Source of the DNA: Bacteroidota bacterium
Lineage (GTDB): Bacteria > Bacteroidota > Bacteroidia > Flavobacteriales > Flavobacteriaceae
Assembly (NCBI GenBank): GCA_023386585.1
Contig: JAEWJM010000021.1
Span: 60,061 to 124,060, forward strand
Direction: 5' to 3'
Length of the DNA: 64,000 nt
In this document: positions 16,895 to 25,539 of the stretch, piece after piece
Layout of the letters: each line of letters starts with the position of its first letter
How positions within the stretch are numbered: the stretch's first letter is position 1
Position numbers and translations under genes: made by a program
The notes under the pieces: model-generated
Databases searched by the model: none
Told to the model about the DNA's origin: nothing
Seen by the model: the letters and a program-made list of their open reading frames with translations, nothing else

Positions 16895-17608
16895 ATGAAC
16901 ACGAAAAACCTGATTTTTGCAGCCTGTGCGGCTTTACTGCTAATCAGCTGCAAGGAAGAAAAGGAGAAGCCCAAAGTCATCTATGAATCTACTCCGCGCG
17001 CCAAAGATGCGGCTGTTGCGCCCGACACGACGCAGATAGAAGTTGCCGACCTTCCGGTGATGATTACCGGTACCGACTACCTGATTCATCCGATTGGTGA
17101 TTTGAGAATCAACGACCGCGCACGTGCCAGCGCCACCGGCAGTGACGTAAGCTATTCGATTTCGAATTATGGTGAGTTTGAAATTACAGGCTTTCTTCGA
17201 AACCTGAAATTCCAGCAAAAAGACTCCGATTCACTTTGTGTGCTGACCGACAAGCCGGTAATGATCCAGACCGCGAGTTTTTTAAAGCCCGTTGCCGACA
17301 AGCTGAAAAAGCAATTGATGGTTTATACGTTATCGGATATGGATACAAACAAAGACGGCAAGATTGACAGCAATGATATCCGGTCGCTTTACATCAGCCA
17401 CATCGACGGAAGCCATTTTGTGAAATTATCAACCGATTTTGAGGAGCTGATCGACTGGAAACTCGTCGAAAATGTCAACAGGCTCTATTTCCGCACGATT
17501 GAAGATACCAACAAAAACGGTGAATTCGACAAGAATGACATTGTTCATTACCACATGGTCGACCTTTCAGCGAAAGAATTCAAGCCGGTCGACTACAAGC
17601 CGGTTTAG
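16895..17608 (+). CDS. Lipoprotein with EF-hand/dockerin-like calcium loops
   Basis: A 237-residue protein from the second ATG (16895), chosen because MNTKNLIFAACAALLLISC is a compact lipoprotein signal with the lipid Cys at position 19; an ATG four codons upstream (16883) is also open. Two acidic loops, DTNKDGKIDSNDI and DTNKNGEFDKNDI, have the DxNxDGxID pattern of EF-hand or dockerin calcium sites. The family is unknown to me. It follows the TonB receptor gene, but a candidate promoter at 16844 suggests it can be transcribed alone. Its end overlaps the convergent DUF2971 gene by 4 nt. Confidence 0.8.
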   Translation: MNTKNLIFAACAALLLISCKEEKEKPKVIYESTPRAKDAAVAPDTTQIEVADLPVMITGTDYLIHPIGDLRINDRARASATGSDVSYSISNYGEFEITGFLRNLKFQQKDSDSLCVLTDKPVMIQTASFLKPVADKLKKQLMVYTLSDMDTNKDGKIDSNDIRSLYISHIDGSHFVKLSTDFEELIDWKLVENVNRLYFRTIEDTNKNGEFDKNDIVHYHMVDLSAKEFKPVDYKPV

Positions 17609-18306
17609 ATAAGGATATCGCTTTCGAGATCGGATTTCTCAATTTCAAAATCGAAACCCAATTTGTGCAGTAGGGCGATCACGAGGCGCTTGTACCAATT
17701 TTCCGATTTGGGGTGGATGTAGATCTTGTCGATTAGCCGCTCGATGTCAACGCTGACTTTAATTCCCTCGTTAATTTGCAGATTGTGCGCACTAAGGTCG
17801 GAGATGATCCTGACTTCTCGTTCGTATTGAAAACTTTTTCGCTTGAACATGAACGGGAAAAACGCGTCGTCAAACGGAATATATTCTTTTTTATAATCGA
17901 TATAGTTTACTTTCCCAATCTGCTGCTCGAAAATCCTTTCAGGTTCCAGCGCTTCCTGAAGCCTTTTCACCGTTGATCGGATTGCCAGTCCTTCGTTGGT
18001 TTTGGTGAAGATCTGCCACATTGCGTACGATTCGTATTCGTTGATGTGCCAGCTGCTAACTACAACCTGTTCGCGATGCGTCTTGTACGACTGCAGGAAT
18101 TCGGGATTGTCAACTGATAACCGTTTCATTTCTTCAAAGGTCGGCTCGCTGAACGTTCCTTCGTACTGGTCTTCAAATTTGTCGGAACGCGCCATAAAAA
18201 GTTTCTTCGACAGCAGCAGGTCGAGGAATTTAGACAGATCCAGATACTTCCAGACTACGGTATCCTGATCGTCGGGCAATTTTATGTTTTGGTTGGGTAC
18301 GTACAT
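17605..18306 (-). CDS. DUF2971 domain-containing protein
   Basis: A 233-residue cytosolic protein without signal or membrane segments. Family marks are the N-terminal WKYLDLSKFLDLLLSKKLF and ARSDKFEDQYEG segments, SSWHINEYESYAMWQIF in the middle, and FKRKSFQYEREVR in the second half. The conserved Trp, Glu and Arg positions are typical of DUF2971, whose function is unknown. It is a lone gene, convergent with and overlapping the lipoprotein gene by 4 nt. Confidence 0.82.
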   Translation of the reverse strand: MYVPNQNIKLPDDQDTVVWKYLDLSKFLDLLLSKKLFMARSDKFEDQYEGTFSEPTFEEMKRLSVDNPEFLQSYKTHREQVVVSSWHINEYESYAMWQIFTKTNEGLAIRSTVKRLQEALEPERIFEQQIGKVNYIDYKKEYIPFDDAFFPFMFKRKSFQYEREVRIISDLSAHNLQINEGIKVSVDIERLIDKIYIHPKSENWYKRLVIALLHKLGFDFEIEKSDLESDILI

Positions 18307-18388
18307 TTAGCTGGCAGTTGCGGCCACTGCTAAATTTACAATAATTCAGGCTACGTTTGTAAAGGCGTGGCAGTTAAAGAAAATTTAG

Positions 18389-20215
18389 TTAGTCGAACGA
18401 CTGCATCATGACAAGCTTCTTGTACGTTCCGTCGTTTTGAAGCAGTTCTTCGTGGCGGCCTTGCTCGACAATTCTTCCGCGGTGCATTACGACAATCATG
18501 TCGGCTTTCTGGATCGTTGACAAACGATGCGCGATCACGATCGAAGTTCGGTTCTGCATCATATTTTCCAGCGCCTGTTGAACCAACCGTTCGCTTTCGG
18601 TATCGAGTGCCGATGTGGCTTCGTCGAGAATCATGATCGGCGGGTTTTTTAAGACGGCACGCGCAATGCTGAGCCGCTGCTTTTGTCCGCCCGAAAGCTT
18701 GTTTCCGCTGTCGCCGATGTTCGTATGGATTCCGTTTGGAAGGTCGTTTACGAATTCAAAGGCATTTGCGACTTTAAGCGCTGCGATAATTTCATCGTCG
18801 GTAGCATCCTGTTTTCCGAGCGCGACGTTGTTTCGGATGGTGTCGTTGAACAGAATCGAATCCTGCGTAACGAGTCCGAGCAGCGCCCGAAGCGATTGCA
18901 GGTCCATGTCTTTGATGTTGATTCCGTCAATCGAAATCGAGCCTTCGGTCACATCGTAAAAACGCGTCAGGAGATTGGCAATCGTACTTTTCCCGCTTCC
19001 CGATTGGCCGACCAATGCAATGGTTTTGCCCTTTGGAATCTCTAGCGTAAAGTCTTTCAACACCGTTTCTTCGTGGTATTTGAAATTCACATCCGATATT
19101 GAAATTCCGCTTTCGAATGTTGTTTTTTGAATGGCATCCGGCTTACTTGTGATCGGATTTTCCTGTTCGAGGATTTCCAGCACACGTTCGGCGGCAGCAT
19201 TTCCACGCTTCACGCTGTATGATGCTTTCGAAATCGATTTTGCCGGAGTCAGTATGTTATAGGCCAAGCCCATGTAAGCAATAAATGCTGCGCCTTTAAG
19301 CGTATGCTCGATCAAAACCATGTGGCCGCCGTACCACAATAAGATGGCGATTACGATTATTCCCATCAGCTCACTGACCGGCGAGGCGAGGTTTTGCCGG
19401 TTGCCGATGCTGTTTGAAAGGGCAAAAAAGCGTTCCGTCGATTCCCTGAAGATACGTCCGAAGTGATTCTCCGAATTGTAACCCTTTACGACCTTGAGTC
19501 CGCCCAGCGTTTCCTCGATCGTGGATAGAAAGATTCCCTGTTCCTGCTGCGCGCGTGTCGATTTCTTCTTAAGCCTTTTTCCGATGATCGAAATAATGTA
19601 ACCCGAAACCGGAATGAAAATGAAAACGAAAATCGTGAGCTTGACGCTGATCGAAAACATCGCGATGATGGTGAAGATGATCGTCAGCGGCTCCTTTACG
19701 ACGAGTTCGAGCAGTGACAGAAAGGAGTTTTGGACTTCATTTACGTCAGCTGAAATCCGCGAGATGACATCGCCTTTTCGCTTTTCGGAAAAGAAGGCGA
19801 GTGGCAAATCAATTGTTTTTCGGTACATCGCATTGCGCATGTCACGAAGGAGTCCGTTTTTTAGAAACGTGATAAAAAACATCGCGAAATAATCGCAGAG
19901 GTTTTTCAAGAGGAAGATCGAAATGATTCCTGCGACCAGGATTCCGAGCGTAAAGCCGATGCCGTGTTCCTGAGTGGTCATCGTCAGTTGGTAATTCAGG
20001 TAATCGCTCCCGTACTGTTTTAGATTCATCAGCCCGTCAAATACAGGTTTTGTATAGATTTTTTTCGACTGGCCGAAAAGAACGTCCATCATCGGGACGA
20101 GCGCAATGAAGGAAAGCGTACTGAACAAAGCGTAGAGTACGTTAAAAAATATGTTCAGGTATGCATATTTCTTATAAGGTATCGCAAAGCGGAAGATCTT
20201 GCGGATGTTGTTCAT
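18389..20215 (-). CDS. ABC transporter, fused permease and ATPase (MsbA-like)
   Basis: A 608-residue half-transporter that would act as a homodimeric exporter in the inner membrane. The membrane domain (about 18-330) carries six helices. The ATPase has Walker A GQSGSGKST (403-411), a Q-loop near 451, signature LSGGQKQR (507-514) and Walker B IMILDEATSALD (from 527). Likely substrates are lipid A core or other lipids, judging from MsbA similarity and from the upstream glycosyltransferase and sugar mutase genes. Its ATG overlaps the stop of the mutase gene by 1 nt (TAATG). Last gene of a four-gene operon. Confidence 0.92.
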   Translation of the reverse strand: MNNIRKIFRFAIPYKKYAYLNIFFNVLYALFSTLSFIALVPMMDVLFGQSKKIYTKPVFDGLMNLKQYGSDYLNYQLTMTTQEHGIGFTLGILVAGIISIFLLKNLCDYFAMFFITFLKNGLLRDMRNAMYRKTIDLPLAFFSEKRKGDVISRISADVNEVQNSFLSLLELVVKEPLTIIFTIIAMFSISVKLTIFVFIFIPVSGYIISIIGKRLKKKSTRAQQEQGIFLSTIEETLGGLKVVKGYNSENHFGRIFRESTERFFALSNSIGNRQNLASPVSELMGIIVIAILLWYGGHMVLIEHTLKGAAFIAYMGLAYNILTPAKSISKASYSVKRGNAAAERVLEILEQENPITSKPDAIQKTTFESGISISDVNFKYHEETVLKDFTLEIPKGKTIALVGQSGSGKSTIANLLTRFYDVTEGSISIDGINIKDMDLQSLRALLGLVTQDSILFNDTIRNNVALGKQDATDDEIIAALKVANAFEFVNDLPNGIHTNIGDSGNKLSGGQKQRLSIARAVLKNPPIMILDEATSALDTESERLVQQALENMMQNRTSIVIAHRLSTIQKADMIVVMHRGRIVEQGRHEELLQNDGTYKKLVMMQSFD

Positions 20216-21945
20216 TAAATAATATTGAGTTCTGCCAGGATATTCCTGATCTTTTCGTCAAGTTGCTGCTCGGCCTCGTTGAGATCTTCAAGCGAATCGA
20301 CCTGCGCGTTGACGCTGATGTAAAATTTGATTTTTGGTTCCGTACCGCTTGGCCTGGCTGCTATTTTCGATCCGTCTTCGGTGTAATAGATCAAAACGTC
20401 CGATTTCGGCACCTGCATTGTTTCAGTCTCGCCACTCAGCAGGTTGACTGCCAGCGACGAAAGATAGTCTTCAACCATTACGACACGTTGCCCATTGATT
20501 TCCTTCAACGGATTGGATCTCAGATCGACCATCATTTGCTTAATCTGAAGTGCTCCTTCGATTCCTTTGCGCGTCAGTGACACAAGATGTTCCTTATAAA
20601 AGCCGTGGTCGATGAACAATTGCTGCAATTGACGGTAAACTGTGCTTCCTTTGGCTTTTGCCTGTGCTGCGATCTCGCACACCAACAACGTTGCGGCAAC
20701 CGCATCCTTATCGCGGACCGAATCGCCAACCATGTACCCGAAACTTTCCTCGCCGCCGCCGATAAACTGCAGTTCCGGGAAGTCACGGATCATTTTTGCG
20801 ATCCATTTGAAGCCGGTAAGGCCGACTTTACACTCAACGCCATACGATGTTGCGACTTCCATCATCATCGGCGTTGAAACAATCGTAGATCCAACAAACT
20901 GCTTTCCGTTAAGCTTTCCGTTGCGCTTCCACTGCTCAAGTAGAAAAGCAGTCATCAGCACCATCGTCTGGTTTCCGTTCAGAAGCACCATTTTTCCGTC
21001 GTTGTTTCGTACGGCTACTCCAAGCCGGTCGGAATCCGGATCGGTCCCTATCACAATATCGCCGTTGACCTTCTCGGCAAGTGCCAAAGCCATTGTAAGC
21101 GCTTCAGGTTCTTCAGGATTGGGCGATTTTACGGTAGGAAAGTTTCCGTTTGGCTCAGCCTGTTCCGAAACAATATTGATTTTTTTGTATCCGGCTTTTG
21201 CCAACGTAGCGGGGATCAGTTTTATGCTCGTTCCGTGAAGCGAAGTGTAAACGATCTCAAGCTCTTCCCGTGCCTCGGGTGAAGTTTCGGAGGATGTCGC
21301 GTTTTCGATCGTGGATTTAATAAATGCATGATCGACTTCAGTATCGATATAATGGATCAGATTATCATCGCCATTATATTTTATGTCTTCGTATGCTATC
21401 GATTCGATTTCGGCGATGATTTCGCCATCCTGCGGTGGGACGAGTTGTCCACCATCGTCCCAATAAACCTTGTATCCGTTGTATTCCGGCGGGTTGTGCG
21501 ATGCAGTGAGAACGATTCCGCAATGGCAATTCAGGTATCGGACGGCGAACGAAAGTTCCGGAGTTGGCCGCATATCCGAAAAAAGGAATACTTCAATTCC
21601 GTTTGCCGAAAAGACATCGGCTACGGTTTTCGCCAGCGTGTTGCTGTTAAGGCGGCAATCATATGCAATAGCAACTCTAAGTTGTTGGCCGGGAAAAACG
21701 CGGCGCATGTAGTTGGACAAGCCTTGCGTGCTTTTCCCTAAAGTGTATTTGTTGATCCGGTTGGTTCCCACGCCCATGATTCCGCGCATTCCGCCCGTGC
21801 CGAACTCAAGATTTTTGTAAAAACTTTCTTCGAGATTTTTTGGCGAAGAAGTCAGCATTTCTGTCACCGCATCGCGCGTGTCCTGATCAAAAACCGGCCT
21901 CAGCCATTCATTTGCAGCGTCAAGTATATTTTGTTCAATATGCAT
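20215..21945 (-). CDS. Phospho-sugar mutase (phosphoglucomutase/phosphomannomutase)
   Basis: A 576-residue alpha-D-phosphohexomutase that interconverts sugar 1- and 6-phosphates. The active-site serine is Ser149 in TASHNPPEYNGYK, the metal loop is TDPDSDR (301-307), the sugar-binding loop is GGGEESFGY near residue 397 and the phosphate-binding loop is RPSGTEPK near 530. Length and motifs fit the PGM2-like branch. It starts 24 nt after the glycosyltransferase gene and is coupled to the ABC gene behind it, so it may feed sugar phosphates for envelope glycans. Confidence 0.93.
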   Translation of the reverse strand: MHIEQNILDAANEWLRPVFDQDTRDAVTEMLTSSPKNLEESFYKNLEFGTGGMRGIMGVGTNRINKYTLGKSTQGLSNYMRRVFPGQQLRVAIAYDCRLNSNTLAKTVADVFSANGIEVFLFSDMRPTPELSFAVRYLNCHCGIVLTASHNPPEYNGYKVYWDDGGQLVPPQDGEIIAEIESIAYEDIKYNGDDNLIHYIDTEVDHAFIKSTIENATSSETSPEAREELEIVYTSLHGTSIKLIPATLAKAGYKKINIVSEQAEPNGNFPTVKSPNPEEPEALTMALALAEKVNGDIVIGTDPDSDRLGVAVRNNDGKMVLLNGNQTMVLMTAFLLEQWKRNGKLNGKQFVGSTIVSTPMMMEVATSYGVECKVGLTGFKWIAKMIRDFPELQFIGGGEESFGYMVGDSVRDKDAVAATLLVCEIAAQAKAKGSTVYRQLQQLFIDHGFYKEHLVSLTRKGIEGALQIKQMMVDLRSNPLKEINGQRVVMVEDYLSSLAVNLLSGETETMQVPKSDVLIYYTEDGSKIAARPSGTEPKIKFYISVNAQVDSLEDLNEAEQQLDEKIRNILAELNII

Positions 21946-21969
21946 TGGAAATAATTTTTTGCCGGTCCA

Positions 21970-22932
21970 TTATGATGTCAGGTTGGCAGTCCGGGAAATT
22001 TTATAACGTTCTGAATTGCTTTTGGTGCGAAGGATGATTTCACCAAGGAAACCCGCGAGGAAAAGCTGGGTTCCGATGATCATCGTCGCCAGTGAAATGT
22101 AAAACCACGGGTTTTCCGTTACAAGAACCGTGGGCATGTGATGATAGAGTCGGTACAACTTGTTGATTCCGATAAATCCCGCGGCAAAAAATCCGATCAC
22201 GAACATTAGCGAGCCAAGAGCGCCGAAAAGGTGCATCGGCCGTTTCCCGAAGCGTGAAAGGAACCAGATTGTGATTAAATCAAGAAAACCGTTGATGAAA
22301 CGGTCCATTCCGAATTTTGTCTCTCCGTATTTGCGGGCCTGGTGCTTTACGACTTTTTCGCCAATTTTGGCGTATCCGGCATTTTTCGCCAAAACGGGAA
22401 TGTAGCGATGCATCTCGCCCGAAACCTCAATATTCTTGATGACATCGCGGCGGTATGCTTTGAGTCCACAATTAAAATCATGGAGTTCCACGCCCGATGT
22501 TCTCCTCGCCGCCCAATTGAAGATCTTTGATGGAAAATTTTTCGTCACGGCCGAATCGTAGCGTTTTTTCTTCCAGCCCGAAACCAGATCGTAGCGGTCG
22601 TTGGTGATCATCTGGTAAAGCTCCGGGATTTCTTCCGGATTGTCCTGAAGATCGGCATCCATCGTAATTACAACATCGCCCTTTGCACGGGCAAAACCGG
22701 CATGCAGCGCCTGCGATTTGCCATAATTTTTATGAAAATGGATCGCTTTAACGTTCGGGTTGATCTCTGCCAGACGTTCGATCACGTGCCATGAGCCGTC
22801 GGTGCTTCCATCGTCAATAAAGATGATCTCATAGGAATAGCCGTTTGCATGCATGACCGAAACAATCCAGTCATGGAGTTCCTGCAGCGATTCTTCCTCG
22901 TTGAGCAGCGGAATGACAATGGAAATGTTCAT
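21970..22932 (-). CDS. Family 2 glycosyltransferase, membrane-anchored (DPM1/ArnC type)
   Basis: A 320-residue inner-membrane enzyme. The GT-A domain has SIVIPLLNEEESL at the start, the nucleotide-binding DDGSTDGS and the metal-binding DADLQDNPEE. Two membrane helices follow near 235-260 and 275-300, as in polyprenyl-phosphate glycosyltransferases. It probably transfers a sugar from a nucleotide donor to undecaprenyl phosphate; the sugar is not deducible. The stop codon of the DUF4199 gene is directly followed by its ATG. Confidence 0.92.
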   Translation of the reverse strand: MNISIVIPLLNEEESLQELHDWIVSVMHANGYSYEIIFIDDGSTDGSWHVIERLAEINPNVKAIHFHKNYGKSQALHAGFARAKGDVVITMDADLQDNPEEIPELYQMITNDRYDLVSGWKKKRYDSAVTKNFPSKIFNWAARRTSGVELHDFNCGLKAYRRDVIKNIEVSGEMHRYIPVLAKNAGYAKIGEKVVKHQARKYGETKFGMDRFINGFLDLITIWFLSRFGKRPMHLFGALGSLMFVIGFFAAGFIGINKLYRLYHHMPTVLVTENPWFYISLATMIIGTQLFLAGFLGEIILRTKSNSERYKISRTANLTS

Positions 22933-23463
22933 TTATTCTTTATAAGTAGGCCTGCTTTTAAAAATGGCTGCCAATATGAGGCCCAGGATCGCATTTCCAA
23001 CATAGCTGAAAAGTAATCCCATTCCCATGTTTTTTGCCGAATAATTATCCTGTCCTTCCAGTTTTGCGATAGTTTCATTGACAGAATCTGCAGGAGCACC
23101 GAATTTCTCCATCATGTCAACCGTGTACTTGATTGTCATCTCCTGGATTGTCGCCTTTGCCTGCGGATCAATGAAGTTGAAAAGAATGAAATTGTAAGCT
23201 ACCGAAATTGTGGCTCCAATTACAGCCGCAATAAAGAACGCGGTAAATGCTTCTTTAAATGTTATGAAATTGTTCAGCTCTTTTTTCGTTTTGGTAATCA
23301 ATACAATACCGATGATAATGTAGATAACTATTGTAACGATCCCGAGCCACATGTTCATGAACAGTTTCAGGTCGATTACATAGAGCATCGTTGTGATGAG
23401 AACCGAGAAGACTCCCATGAAAATCCCGAAAAGAATGCCGTTTTTTTTGACAATTTGGTTCAT
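22933..23463 (-). CDS. DUF4199 family membrane protein
   Basis: A 176-residue protein with about four membrane helices and a polar segment near 100-135. I start it at 23463 (MNQIVKKNGILFGIFMG) because the candidate -7 element at 23489 lies inside the longer open frame that reaches 23526. DUF4199 proteins are common beside glycosyltransferases in Bacteroidetes and have no known function. It is the first gene of the operon with GT2, phosphosugar mutase and ABC exporter. Confidence 0.87.
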   Translation of the reverse strand: MNQIVKKNGILFGIFMGVFSVLITTMLYVIDLKLFMNMWLGIVTIVIYIIIGIVLITKTKKELNNFITFKEAFTAFFIAAVIGATISVAYNFILFNFIDPQAKATIQEMTIKYTVDMMEKFGAPADSVNETIAKLEGQDNYSAKNMGMGLLFSYVGNAILGLILAAIFKSRPTYKE

Positions 23464-23488
23464 CTTGTTTTGGTTTGGATTAGCTGAA

Positions 23489-23496
23489 CAAATATA
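23489..23496 (-). promoter_or_regulatory. Candidate -7 element for the DUF4199 operon
   Basis: TATATTTG on the minus strand (23496-23489), about 25 nt before the chosen start. No TTG is at the expected -33 distance. Confidence 0.55.
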
Positions 23497-23554
23497 GCAA
23501 TTCCGCTCTTGTGCGGGAAAAAACATTTGTGATCGAAAATTTTGTGACCACAGG

Positions 23555-23583
23555 TTGTTTATTGAAAATTAATTGTAAATTTG
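23555..23583 (+). promoter_or_regulatory. rpmE2 promoter
   Basis: TTG (23555-23557), 18 nt, TAAATTTG (23576-23583), a full consensus match. The leader would be nearly 90 nt, long for such a small gene, and could carry autoregulation. Confidence 0.82.
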
Positions 23584-23677
23584 CGCACTTAAATTAAAAC
23601 AAAGAATCAAACCCTTTGTCTTTCCATACCTTTAAGATTAAAGCAGCAGGAACGGCACAGGCAAAATAAAAAAAAAG

Positions 23678-23929
23678 ATGAAAAAAGGAATCCACCCGGA
23701 AAATTACAGACTGGTAGCATTTAAAGACATGTCGAACGATGAAGTTTTCATCACCAAATCGACTGCCGAAACCAGAGAGACGATCGTTCATGAAGGAGTT
23801 GAATATCCGGTTGTGAAAATGGAAATCTCCAGGACGTCGCATCCTTTTTACACAGGAAAATCTAAACTTATCGACACTGCAGGACGTATCGACAAGTTCA
23901 AGACAAAATACGCGAAACACGGAAAATAA
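23678..23929 (+). CDS. rpmE2: 50S ribosomal protein L31, type B
   Basis: An 83-residue protein of the B-type (zinc-free) L31 family: MKKGIHPENYRLVAFKDMSN, the SRTSHPFYTGK motif and the basic C-terminal FKTKYAKHGK. The Cys residues of zinc-binding L31 are absent. It sits at the bridge between the ribosomal subunits. It has its own promoter and terminator, so it is a single-gene unit diverging from the DUF4199 operon. Confidence 0.96.
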   Translation: MKKGIHPENYRLVAFKDMSNDEVFITKSTAETRETIVHEGVEYPVVKMEISRTSHPFYTGKSKLIDTAGRIDKFKTKYAKHGK

Positions 23930-23948
23930 TTTTTCGTTCAATAGCATT

Positions 23949-23980
23949 AAAGCCTTCCATACCGGGAGGCTTTTTTTATT
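23949..23980 (+). terminator. rpmE2 terminator
   Basis: A 10-bp stem (AAAGCCTTCC with GGGAGGCTTT, one wobble) and a 5-nt loop, followed by TTTTTTTATT. Confidence 0.92.
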
Positions 23981-24009
23981 TTGGCCTGCGAAATTACTTT
24001 GTACATTTG
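23981..24009 (+). promoter_or_regulatory. Promoter for alternative glmU
   Basis: TTG (23981-23983), 18 nt, TACATTTG (24002-24009), a full consensus match starting right behind the rpmE2 T-run. It implies a leader of about 160 nt before the ATG at 24176. Inside the leader TTACC pairs with GGTAA and AATTA with TAATT, so small hairpins are possible. Confidence 0.72.
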
Positions 24010-24175
24010 AAAATGGCAGTATGTAATTAAATCTGGTTTTACCACAGGCCAGGTAATTATAAAATTCGTAATTTACCTTCAGGGAAGGGGAAAATGTGTC
24101 CCAACAAAAAAAAATTGTATGATGGCTGCGGTTTATCTGCATATTTAATTCAAATGAAAAACAACAAACCTCAAT

Positions 24176-25354
24176 ATGAACTACATTCTATTTGACGGAA
24201 CGGTGCGCAATGCCTTGCTTCCTTTCACTTTCACTCGCCCTGTAGCCGATATTCGTGTTGGCATACTGACAATTCGTGAAAAATGGGAGAAATATCTGGG
24301 AACAACCACGACAACGCTGACCGAAGAATATTTGTCCGAGAAATTTCCGATGGTCGAAATGGAAGAGAACATCATGATCAACGCTTCTTTTCTGCCCAAT
24401 GATGTCCTGGCCGAAATGGTGGCAGCGCTCGAGCCGAATCAAGCGATTTTCCGCAACGGCGAAACGGTCGCCTTTTATTCGCAGGACACTCAGGAGGAAA
24501 TCGATTTCGAATCGTATGAAGTAATCGAATACAACGACGATTGCATTACGATCGAACATACATGGGATATATTTTCAAAAAACGATGCGGCGCTGCGTGA
24601 AGATTTTGAGCTGCTGACCGAAGACCGGAAATCGCAACCGATTCCGAAAAGTGTGAACTGCATCGGCGCTGAAAATATTTTTATTGAAGAAGGCGCACAG
24701 CTCGAATTCGTTACTTTGAATGCTTCTACCGGTCCGATTTACATCGGAAAAAACGCCGAGATCATGGAAGGTTCTGTGATCCGCGGGCCGTTTGCGTTAT
24801 GTGAAGGAGCACAGGTGAAGCTGGGATCGAAGGTTTATGGCGCAACAACCGTTGGCCCGCACAGCCGAATCGGCGGCGAAGTCAACAACTCGGTGCTTTT
24901 TGGTTACTCCAACAAAGGCCACGATGGATTTCTGGGTAATTCCGTGCTTGGCGAGTGGTGCAATATTGGCGCCGACAGCAACAACTCCAACCTCAAGAAC
25001 AACTACGAAGGCGTCAAATTGTGGAGCTACGAAACCGGCGGATTTGAAAAAACCGGATTGCAGTTTTGTGGACTCATGATGGGCGATCACAGCAAATGCG
25101 GAATCAACACGATGTTCAATACCGGAACCGTTGTCGGAGTCAGCGCAAACATCTTCGGAAGCGGCTTTCCACGCAATTTCATTCCGAGTTTTTCCTGGGG
25201 CGGCGCCTCCGGATTTACTACCTACATTACAAAAAAGGCATTTGAGACCGCACGGATAGTGATGTCGCGCAGGCATGTGGAGTTTGACGACAAAGAAGCT
25301 GCAATCCTGGAGCACGTTTTCGAAGAAACCAGGAAATGGCGAAAAGACGGTTAA
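24176..25354 (+). CDS. Alternative GlmU-like sugar nucleotidyltransferase/acetyltransferase
   Basis: A 392-residue cytosolic protein. The N-terminal part begins NYILFDGTVRNALLPFTFTRPVADIRVGI, the diagnostic start of the Bacteroidetes 'alternative GlmU' family, and lacks the LxAGxGTRM loop of classical GlmU. The C-terminal half (about 175-335) is a left-handed hexapeptide beta-helix (IYIGKNAEIMEGSVIRG and similar turns). The likely role is making UDP-GlcNAc for peptidoglycan, which suits the nearby murA and sugar genes, but activity of this family is inferred. It has its own promoter and long leader. Confidence 0.85.
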   Translation: MNYILFDGTVRNALLPFTFTRPVADIRVGILTIREKWEKYLGTTTTTLTEEYLSEKFPMVEMEENIMINASFLPNDVLAEMVAALEPNQAIFRNGETVAFYSQDTQEEIDFESYEVIEYNDDCITIEHTWDIFSKNDAALREDFELLTEDRKSQPIPKSVNCIGAENIFIEEGAQLEFVTLNASTGPIYIGKNAEIMEGSVIRGPFALCEGAQVKLGSKVYGATTVGPHSRIGGEVNNSVLFGYSNKGHDGFLGNSVLGEWCNIGADSNNSNLKNNYEGVKLWSYETGGFEKTGLQFCGLMMGDHSKCGINTMFNTGTVVGVSANIFGSGFPRNFIPSFSWGGASGFTTYITKKAFETARIVMSRRHVEFDDKEAAILEHVFEETRKWRKDG

Positions 25355-25470
25355 TCGGTCTTCGGGTATTTGGTCTTAGGTATTGGGCCTGGGGCCTGGG
25401 GTCTGGGGTGTTGGGCCATTGGTCTTTGGTCTTTGGACTTTGGACTTTCGACATTTGACTTTCGACTTTT
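25355..25470. repeat. Degenerate GGTCTTTGG/GACTTTCGACTTT string
   Basis: About 115 nt of imperfect short units, first (T/G)GGTCTT-GG-type and then TTTGACTTTCGACTTT-type. A purely compositional open frame runs across it and is not a gene. Similar strings lie at 9902 and 29012. Confidence 0.7.
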
Positions 25471-25539
25471 TCCCTGATTTCCTCGTTTCTACGGTCGAAT
25501 TCACTAACTTTAAGGTTTGTCAAAATTAGCGATTAACAT

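Noticed and set aside
17605..18306. DUF2971 gene as part of a defence island
   Set aside because: It stands alone among housekeeping and envelope genes; no restriction, toxin or nuclease partner is present.
23594..24142. 182-codon open frame antisense to rpmE2
   Set aside because: It covers a ribosomal protein gene together with its promoter and terminator, and the peptide is an aromatic-rich shadow.
25355..25470. Possible CRISPR array or fixed-unit tandem repeat
   Set aside because: Units are short, variable and without spacers; there is no cas gene in the window.
25227..25523. 98-codon minus-strand frame over the glmU 3' end and the intergenic repeat
   Set aside because: The peptide is a translation of the degenerate GACTTT repeat (SQMSKVQSPKTKDQWPNTPDPRPQ) and not a protein.
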